A program made the translations under genes and the position numbers. This document shows, piece after piece, positions 58,674 to 64,000 of a DNA stretch of 64,000 nt (the first letter of the stretch is position 1; every line of letters starts with the position of its first letter). The DNA is from Yinghuangia seranimata (GTDB lineage: Bacteria > Actinomycetota > Actinomycetes > Streptomycetales > Streptomycetaceae). The stretch lies in assembly GCF_029953285.1 (NCBI RefSeq), contig NZ_JASAOI010000023.1:124001-188000 (forward strand). Reading direction: 5' to 3'. Below the pieces are notes generated by a model, which ran no database searches, was not told the origin of the DNA, and saw only the letters and a program-made list of their open reading frames with translations.

Positions 58674-60005
58674 ATGAAGAACCTGGCCACGCCCGCCTTA
58701 CGCGCGGCCGTCGGGCTCCTGACGCTCTCACTCGCGGCGTGCGGTGGTTCCTCCCGCGGCTCCGACCCCAAGCCGTCCGCGACGAGCGGGTCCGGCGCGC
58801 CGGCCACGTCGGCAGCCGCTTCAGCCGCACCTCGCAAGGCCATCCCTGCGGCCTACGACAACACCAAGGGCTGGACGATCCCGGCGAGAACGACCGACGG
58901 AGAGCTGGCCGACCCCGTCATCGCTCCGGACACCGGGCTGGTCGTGGTGCTCTCCAACCCGTCGGACAACCCGGTCGCGAGCATCGAGGCCCGGGACGCC
59001 AAATCCGGCGCCGTCCGCTGGAGCAGCAAGCCGGTCACCCTGCCGCAGCGCGGTACCGTCACCACCTATCCCCAGGTCCTCGTCACGCACAAGGACGGCA
59101 AGGAGTACGTGGTCCTCGCCAGAACCGGCGTCCAGGGCGCGGACGGTGTGAACAACGGCGGCCCGGTCACGCAGCTCGCCGTCTACGACGCCGCGTCGTC
59201 CGGCGGCGAGGTTCCGCCGCTGCGCGACATCACCGTTCCCGTGTTCGCCGCCGACGGCTACAGCGCACTGCGGGACGGCGGAACGATCACGGTCCTGGCC
59301 GACCAGAGCGGCGGCGCCACCGTCGATGCGGCAACGGGCCAGACCAACTCCTATGACGGCAACAGCGCCCCGTTGAACGCGCCCGGCCCCTGCAACGTGT
59401 CGATCAACAACTGCAGCGCGCACGCCAAGATCGTGGGCCAGACCCCCGTCGGCCCCCTCATCCTGGGCAACGACGTCTTCGGGTCGACCGGGTGGTCCAG
59501 CACCTCCGTGGTCCCGAACGGCGGCCGCGCCGTTATGGGCCCCCAACGCCTCCAGGTCTACGGCACACCGGGCGGCGACGTGGTGGCCGCCTGGCCCAAG
59601 GACGCCGCGGACCACGCCGTCTGGGCCCTCCACGACGGCCGCACCGGTCAGGTCCTGGCCACCGTCGAGTGCCTGCAGGGCGCTACGTCGACGGTCTCGG
59701 ACGGCAAGGTCTCGGACGACGGCCGCTACGTGATCGTGGGCTTCGTCGTGTTCGACGTCCGGGCGAAGCAGGGCCGCTGCCTTGCCGCGACCGGCGCCCG
59801 ACAGGCGATCAGTGTGAGCGCGGTCGACCCGGACGGAACCGCCTACGGACAAGCCAACGGCGGCGCGGCGACCAGCGTCACACTCGCCACCGACCAGGCC
59901 ACCGCACTCCCCGCCGGCGCCGCCGCACCCGACGTGATCGGCGCCGGCGTCGCGCTCTTCCGGGTCGCGACGCCCGGCCCCATCCTCGTCTACCCCCACC
60001 GCTGA
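58674..60005 (+). CDS. Secreted lipoprotein with beta-propeller-like repeats, TTA codon
   Basis: The protein of 443 residues has a lipoprotein signal ending LSLAACGG (lipobox LAAC), a Ser/Ala/Pro-rich linker to about residue 60, and a large domain of short repeated strands (GLVVVLSNP, EARDAKSGAVRWSSKPV, VYGTPGGDVVAAWP, LHDGRTGQVLATV) that resembles PQQ/WD-like beta-propellers. No catalytic motif is visible. Leu9 is encoded by TTA at 58698-58700, so expression may depend on bldA and development. ATG 58674 follows GAAGGAGAG; a longer upstream ATG at 58629 lacks a ribosome site and would disturb the signal peptide. Confidence 0.82.
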   Translation: MKNLATPALRAAVGLLTLSLAACGGSSRGSDPKPSATSGSGAPATSAAASAAPRKAIPAAYDNTKGWTIPARTTDGELADPVIAPDTGLVVVLSNPSDNPVASIEARDAKSGAVRWSSKPVTLPQRGTVTTYPQVLVTHKDGKEYVVLARTGVQGADGVNNGGPVTQLAVYDAASSGGEVPPLRDITVPVFAADGYSALRDGGTITVLADQSGGATVDAATGQTNSYDGNSAPLNAPGPCNVSINNCSAHAKIVGQTPVGPLILGNDVFGSTGWSSTSVVPNGGRAVMGPQRLQVYGTPGGDVVAAWPKDAADHAVWALHDGRTGQVLATVECLQGATSTVSDGKVSDDGRYVIVGFVVFDVRAKQGRCLAATGARQAISVSAVDPDGTAYGQANGGAATSVTLATDQATALPAGAAAPDVIGAGVALFRVATPGPILVYPHR

Positions 60006-60079
60006 GCCGAGAAGTGGCCGACGGGTAGGGACGCGGGCCCGATCTCCCCAGTGCTGTGGGGACTTCGGGGAAGGGCCGG

Positions 60080-61468
60080 TCAGGCCCGGGCGGGGGCCTC
60101 GGTCTTGGCGGGTTCGGGTGTGGGCTTCGGCGGCGGGGCGATGCGTGTGGCGATGAAGCCGATGACGGCCGAGATGACGATGAGCGGCGCCTGGCTGCTG
60201 GAGTCGGAGCCCATGAGCAGGGTGGCGAGGACGGCGCTGGTGAGGGGGAGTCCGGTGACGACGACGCAGCCGGTGGCGATGCCGAGCGCGAGCGCCGGTG
60301 TGGTCCCGAAGCCGGGGAGTCCGGAGAAGGCGAGGCCGAGTGCGGCACCGAGGAGCAGGGAGGGGAAGATCGGGCCGCCGCGCAGGCTGCCGAGGCAGAT
60401 GCCCCAGGCGAGGGCTTTGAACAGCACGAGCGCGATGAGCGTGCCGACGCTCAGGGCGTGCGGGTTGGCGGCGAGCTGGCCGAGTTCGATCTGGCCGGAC
60501 AGTGCCGCCTCTTCGGGGTTCCTGCCGGTGACGACGGCGTACGCCGTGATGCAGACGCCCGCGGCGACGGCGCACGCGATGGTGCGGGAGGCGGTGTTCA
60601 CTGCCGTCCATCGGGCCACGGGGAGGCCCAGGCGGTGCGCGCCGCCGACGACCGCGGCGATGACGACGGCTACGGGGATGCCCCACAGGAAGTCGCCGGC
60701 GTCCGGGGTGGCGTTGGGCGGGACGCTGGGGAGCGACAGGCCGCCGGTCGACAGTCCGGTCCACTCTCCGAATCCGGTGAAGACGACGGCCCCCGCGCCG
60801 GTGGCGATCAGGCAGGGCAGGAGCAGGGCGGTGAGTGCGGTGCCGCCGAGTCCGGCGGCTTCGACGACCATGATGGCGGCGACGATGGGGCCGCCGAGGA
60901 TGGTGGAGATGGCCGCGGTCGATCCGGCGGTGCCGAGGAGTGCTGCGGCTTTGGGGCCGCCGGGGTTCCTCGCGGCAGCGAGGACGAGAAGGGCGAGGCC
61001 GCTGCCGAGCCCCATGAGGGGGGCCTCGGGGCCGAGGACGACGCCGAGGGGGAGGGTGGCGAGGGCGGCCAGGACGACGCTGGTGACTTCGCGGGGGCCG
61101 ATCGGGGGACCGCCGGACAGGCCGTGGACGGGGATGTGTCCGCCGCGTCCGGGCATGCGCGTGACGATCGGGGCGAGGATCAGGCCGGCGAGGAGCAGTG
61201 CGGGGAGCGGCCACCACCAGGGGGCGCGGTCGTAGCCGACGGCGTCGGGGAGGTCGTTCCAGACCTTGTTCTGCAGCCAGTGTTCGAAGCTGACGAAGAA
61301 GAACGAGGCGAAGGCGATCGGTACGCCGAGCAGGAGCGCTGCTACGAGGATTTTGGGGTAGCCGCCGCTGAGGAGCAGGTTGCGCATGGCGACGCGCGGG
61401 TCGGGGGGTGGGGCCGCGTTCGGGTCGGGGCGGGGGGTGTCTTCGGTGGGGGTCGGTTCCGCCGGCAC
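60080..61468 (-). CDS. CLC-family chloride channel/antiporter-like protein
   Basis: The protein of 462 residues has a Pro/Glu-rich 38-residue start, then CLC-type helices. The filter regions are PGRGGHIPVHGLSGG (usually GSGIP), LGPEAPLMGLGSGLALLV (usually GKEGP; the gating Glu is kept) and GGPIFPSLLLGAALG (GxFxP). GTG 61468 is chosen because AGGAGG (61477-61482) precedes it at ideal distance. The His-for-Ser change at the first filter position implies altered ion selectivity (inference). It is downstream of a strong terminator that ends the MBL gene, so it has its own promoter. Confidence 0.87.
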   Translation of the reverse strand: MPAEPTPTEDTPRPDPNAAPPPDPRVAMRNLLLSGGYPKILVAALLLGVPIAFASFFFVSFEHWLQNKVWNDLPDAVGYDRAPWWWPLPALLLAGLILAPIVTRMPGRGGHIPVHGLSGGPPIGPREVTSVVLAALATLPLGVVLGPEAPLMGLGSGLALLVLAAARNPGGPKAAALLGTAGSTAAISTILGGPIVAAIMVVEAAGLGGTALTALLLPCLIATGAGAVVFTGFGEWTGLSTGGLSLPSVPPNATPDAGDFLWGIPVAVVIAAVVGGAHRLGLPVARWTAVNTASRTIACAVAAGVCITAYAVVTGRNPEEAALSGQIELGQLAANPHALSVGTLIALVLFKALAWGICLGSLRGGPIFPSLLLGAALGLAFSGLPGFGTTPALALGIATGCVVVTGLPLTSAVLATLLMGSDSSSQAPLIVISAVIGFIATRIAPPPKPTPEPAKTEAPARA

Positions 61469-61570
61469 GTGCGCGACCTCCTGGGCGAGGGGTTCCGGTG
61501 CGTCCTCTAGATCATCGGTGCCCGGGGGCTGTTGCGCGATTTGAGTCGGTTCGGGAGGTGTGAACGTGTC

Positions 61571-61604
61571 GGAGGGCGGGACCGCGTGCGCGGTCCCGCC
61601 CTCC
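61571..61604 (-). terminator. Strong terminator after the MBL-fold gene
   Basis: GGAGGGCGGGACCG-CGTGCG-CGGTCCCGCCCTCC is a perfect 14-bp stem with a six-base loop, 13 bases after the MBL stop on the minus strand. It separates the MBL/epimerase operon from the CLC-like gene. Confidence 0.9.
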
Positions 61605-61617
61605 GGTGTGTCGTGGG

Positions 61618-62472
61618 TCAGTGGGTGTGGTGTTCCTCCCAGGCGAGGTAGCGGTCGACGGAGCGTTGGAGGACGTTGTTGCCGTCGGTGGTGACGACGC
61701 GGTCCCACCAGGCTCCGTAGATGCGTTCGAAGCGGTAGCGGCCGAGGAGTTCGGCGGCGTGGCGGACGGCGGTGGGCCGTTCGGGGATGTGGTTGGCGAA
61801 GCTGTGCATGATCGTGATCCAGCGCCGGTCCGGGCAGACGTTGAGGACGTCGCCGGTGAAGAGGGCGCCTTCGCCGGCGCTCCAGTGGAGGACGGCGCTG
61901 CCGGGGAAGTGGATCTCGGGGTTGACGAGGGTGATCTCGTCGGTGAGTCGGTGTGTTTCGCCGGTCCAGAAGTGGAGTGCGGGGTCGGGGCGTCCGACCC
62001 AGGCGCGGTCCGCTTCGTGGAGGTGGACGGGGGCGTCGAAGGCGTGGGCCCATTCGACCATGGCGGAGTAGAAGTGGGGGTGGCTGATGGCGATGGCGGT
62101 GATGCCGCCGAGGTCGTTGACGGCCTCGATCATGGGGTCGTCGAGGTAGGGGAGGCAGTCCCAGAGGATGTTGCCTTCGGTGGTGCGCAGGAGGAGTGCG
62201 CGTTGGCCGATGGCGATGGTCTCGGTGGTGCCGATGCCGAGGACGTCGGGGCCTTGTTCGGCGAACTTGGGGGTGTGGTCGGCGGTGTGGAGTTCGGCGA
62301 GGGTGGTCCACTGCTGGCCGTCGTGGGGGACGTACTGGCGTTCGTCCTGGCAGACGGGGCAGTCGGGGCGGGGTTCGGCGTACTGGGTGCCGCAGGTGGC
62401 GCACAGGGGGAGGTGGGCGCCGGGGTAGGTGTGTCCGGTCGCGGTGGTGGTCGCCGTGGTGGTGTCAGGCAT
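61618..62472 (-). CDS. MBL-fold protein with N-terminal zinc ribbon
   Basis: The protein of 284 residues begins with a four-cysteine zinc ribbon (CATCGTQYAEPRPDCPVC). The metallo-beta-lactamase-like domain follows, with LLLRTTEGNILWDCLPYLD, AIAISHPHFYSAMVEWAHAF and VHLHEADRAWV. The usual HxHxDH metal motif is replaced by SHPHFYS, while GEGALFTGDVL (metal Asp region) is kept. Proteins with this layout exist in several phyla and are annotated only as MBL hydrolases; activity is unproven. Its start overlaps the end of the epimerase gene by eight bases. Confidence 0.87.
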   Translation of the reverse strand: MPDTTTATTTATGHTYPGAHLPLCATCGTQYAEPRPDCPVCQDERQYVPHDGQQWTTLAELHTADHTPKFAEQGPDVLGIGTTETIAIGQRALLLRTTEGNILWDCLPYLDDPMIEAVNDLGGITAIAISHPHFYSAMVEWAHAFDAPVHLHEADRAWVGRPDPALHFWTGETHRLTDEITLVNPEIHFPGSAVLHWSAGEGALFTGDVLNVCPDRRWITIMHSFANHIPERPTAVRHAAELLGRYRFERIYGAWWDRVVTTDGNNVLQRSVDRYLAWEEHHTH

Positions 62473-63343
62473 AGGAGCCGGCCGTGAGGTCGGTGGTGGG
62501 GTGGGCCTGGGTGGGCTGCCAGCCGAGGAGGTCGGCGGCGCGGTCGCCGGAGATGGTCTGGTCGAGGGCGAGGGCCTGGGCGAAGGGGAGGCCGAGGGTT
62601 TCGGCGGCCTGGGCGAGGGGCCAGGGTTCGGCGCGGCCGGTGCCGCCGGCGGCGAGGTCGGCGGCGGCGGCGAGGGCGGGGGTGCCGACGGCGGTGTGGG
62701 CGATGCCGTGCCAGAGGGTGCCGGGGTCGGCCTTGGTGAGGACGAGGGTGTAGAGGGCGGCGAGGTCGTCGATGTGGACCATGGGCCAGCGGGTGTCGGG
62801 GGTGCCGACGTAGCGGCCGGTGCCGTTCTCCTTGGCCCAGTTGAGCATGAGGGCGGGGATGCCGCCGCCGTGGCCGTAGGCGATGCCGGGGCGGATGACG
62901 GCGGTGCGGACGTCGTCGCGGGCGGCGTCGAGGACCTGCTGTTCGATGCGGGGGCGGTAGCCGACGATGTCGATGGGGTCGGTGGGGGTGTCTTCGGTGG
63001 CGGTGTTGTCGCCGGTGGCGCCGAGGACCCAGATGCCGCTGGTGTAGACGAGGGCGCGGCCGGTGCCGCGGAGCGGCTGGGTGAGGGCGTCGATCGCGGC
63101 GGTGTCGGCGTGTTCGTCGCCGGTGGGGGTGGCGAGGTTGACGACGGCGTCGATGTCGTCGGTGACGGCGGCGCGGAGGCTGTCGGGGTCGGTGAGGTTG
63201 CCGAGGCGGACGTCGAGGCCGGGTTCGGGCGGGAGCGTGGTGCCGGTCTTGAGGAACGGTACGACGGTGTGGCCGTCCTGGGTGAGGCGGCGGGTGACGG
63301 CGGTGCCGATGTATCCGGTGGAGCCGAGGACGAGGACCTTCAT
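62465..63343 (-). CDS. NAD-dependent epimerase/dehydratase family protein
   Basis: The extended-SDR protein of 292 residues has LVLGSTGYIGTAVTRRLTQDGH (NAD motif), VVNLATPTGDEHADTAAIDAL, LVYTSGIWVLG (catalytic Ser/Thr) and IVGYRPRIEQQVL (YxxxK is degenerate here: Tyr followed by Arg-Pro-Arg), then VIRPGIAYGHGGG and PMVHIDDLAALY. The loss of the Lys suggests NAD(P)-binding without classical epimerase chemistry, or a reductase/regulator. It is operonic with the MBL protein. Confidence 0.83.
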   Translation of the reverse strand: MKVLVLGSTGYIGTAVTRRLTQDGHTVVPFLKTGTTLPPEPGLDVRLGNLTDPDSLRAAVTDDIDAVVNLATPTGDEHADTAAIDALTQPLRGTGRALVYTSGIWVLGATGDNTATEDTPTDPIDIVGYRPRIEQQVLDAARDDVRTAVIRPGIAYGHGGGIPALMLNWAKENGTGRYVGTPDTRWPMVHIDDLAALYTLVLTKADPGTLWHGIAHTAVGTPALAAAADLAAGGTGRAEPWPLAQAAETLGLPFAQALALDQTISGDRAADLLGWQPTQAHPTTDLTAGSYA

Positions 63344-63475
63344 GGTGTGCCCCTTGGTCGGGTGATGCGTGGGCCGATCGGGTGATCGGCGTCGCGTGGT
63401 CGACGCCAGGGGGGCGTGGTCTATTCCGGATCCGTCGAAGGATCTCGCTGCGGGGACTTTCCGCTGGGGCGTGGG

Positions 63476-64000
63476 TCAGAGTTGGTCGCTGCGGACGAGG
63501 CGGAGGAAGGCCTTGATGCCGGCGATGACTTCCTGGTTGTCGGTGAGCCGGTTGACGGTGTCCTCGAAGCGTCGGCCGAGGGCGTCGACCTGCCGGTCGA
63601 GGCGGTTGTCCCGTGCGGTGGTGGCGACGTCGAGGTTCTCGACGAGGTGGCGCAGTTCGCTGTCGGCGGCGGTGAGTTGGTCGATGCGCTGGTCGAGTTG
63701 GTCGGCGCGGTGTTCGGCGGCGGCGAGGCGGTCTTTGAGGGCCTGGACGTCTTCGCGGGGGTACTGGACGTCGTGGAGCATGCCGCGGATGCGGGCGCGG
63801 AGGTGGAGGAAGTAGGCCTGGGCGGGGCGGAAGGCGGTGCTGAGGAGGTAGAAGGCGGAGAAGTAGTAGCCGATCTGGCGTCCGGAGACGGCGGTGATGA
63901 CGGCGACGACGGCGGCGGAGAGGACGTGTGCGCCGATGGCGGCCCATTTGAGGCGGGTGGCGATGCGGGCGGCCTCGGTTTCGCGGCCTTCGGGGACGGT
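63476..64000 (-). CDS. Membrane protein with coiled-coil tail (partial, N-terminus outside window)
   Basis: The frame is open from the window edge and continues 174 residues to the stop at 63476. The visible part has two hydrophobic helices (IGAHVLSAAVVAVITAVSG and YYFSAFYLLSTAFRPAQAYFL). A charged segment RARIRGMLHDVQYPREDVQ follows, then a coiled coil with regular leucines (ALKDRLAAAEHRADQLDQRI). An internal ATG at 63781 exists, but the open upstream frame with membrane helices shows that it is not the real start. Function is unknown. Confidence 0.75.
   Translation of the reverse strand, partial: TVPEGRETEAARIATRLKWAAIGAHVLSAAVVAVITAVSGRQIGYYFSAFYLLSTAFRPAQAYFLHLRARIRGMLHDVQYPREDVQALKDRLAAAEHRADQLDQRIDQLTAADSELRHLVENLDVATTARDNRLDRQVDALGRRFEDTVNRLTDNQEVIAGIKAFLRLVRSDQL

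Noticed and set aside
60046-60061. Hairpin CCCCA-GTGCTG-TGGGG between the lipoprotein and CLC genes
   Set aside because: A 5-bp stem is too short to call a terminator in GC-rich DNA.

Overview
The window is very GC-rich actinomycete DNA, probably from Streptomyces or a close relative. The signs are frequent GTG and TTG starts, Tat-exported redox enzymes, modular PKS genes, an AfsA-family gene, and rare TTA codons confined to a few genes (the pattern expected of bldA-dependent control). No rRNA, tRNA, CRISPR array or intact insertion sequence was seen.

Left flank (1-11.0 kb): envelope and housekeeping-type genes. They include a membrane protein, a lipoprotein made of a free-standing FtsX extracellular domain, an SDR, a CapA-like metallophosphatase, a secreted Gly-rich membrane protein, an NTF2-like protein, an MMPL exporter, a tandem Lrp-type regulator with a 24-bp minisatellite in its linker, and an M20 amidohydrolase. 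A non-coding block of long direct repeats (11.1-11.7 kb) follows.

Centre (about 11.9-47.0 kb): a biosynthetic gene cluster. The core is one leftward, translationally coupled operon (27.67 to 12.58 kb): fatty acyl-AMP ligase, PKS1 (ACP-KS-AT-DH-KR-ACP), PKS2 (KS-AT-ACP), a small basic ORF, type II thioesterase, flavin monooxygenase and an AfsA-type hotdog protein. A TetR gene converges on its end. The predicted logic is: a fatty acid is adenylated, loaded on the N-terminal ACP, extended once with reduction, then extended once without reduction to a beta-ketoacyl-ACP. No C-terminal thioesterase is present. Since AfsA enzymes use beta-ketoacyl thioesters, release through AfsA to a butenolide, furan or lactone-like product is the leading hypothesis.

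Around the core lies a large redox set: a Tat-exported GMC oxidase, three SDRs, two flavin amine-oxidase/desaturase-like proteins, a crotonase, a three-subunit molybdenum hydroxylase of PaoABC type, and a Tat-exported berberine-bridge-type oxidase. A MarR regulator, a DHA2 exporter behind a promoter with tandem operators, and an Sfp-type phosphopantetheinyl transferase complete it. TTA codons occur in two of the tailoring genes.

Right flank (47-64 kb): an AI-2E-type permease, ACC deaminase with a GntR regulator, DUF1269, GDPD and DUF1254 proteins, a serine beta-lactamase-like hydrolase, a YtrA-type GntR/membrane protein pair with a clear operator, a divergent MarR/MFS pair with double operators, a YceI protein, a TTA-containing lipoprotein, a CLC-type channel with a variant filter, a zinc-ribbon MBL protein, an NAD-dependent epimerase and a membrane coiled-coil protein cut by the window edge.
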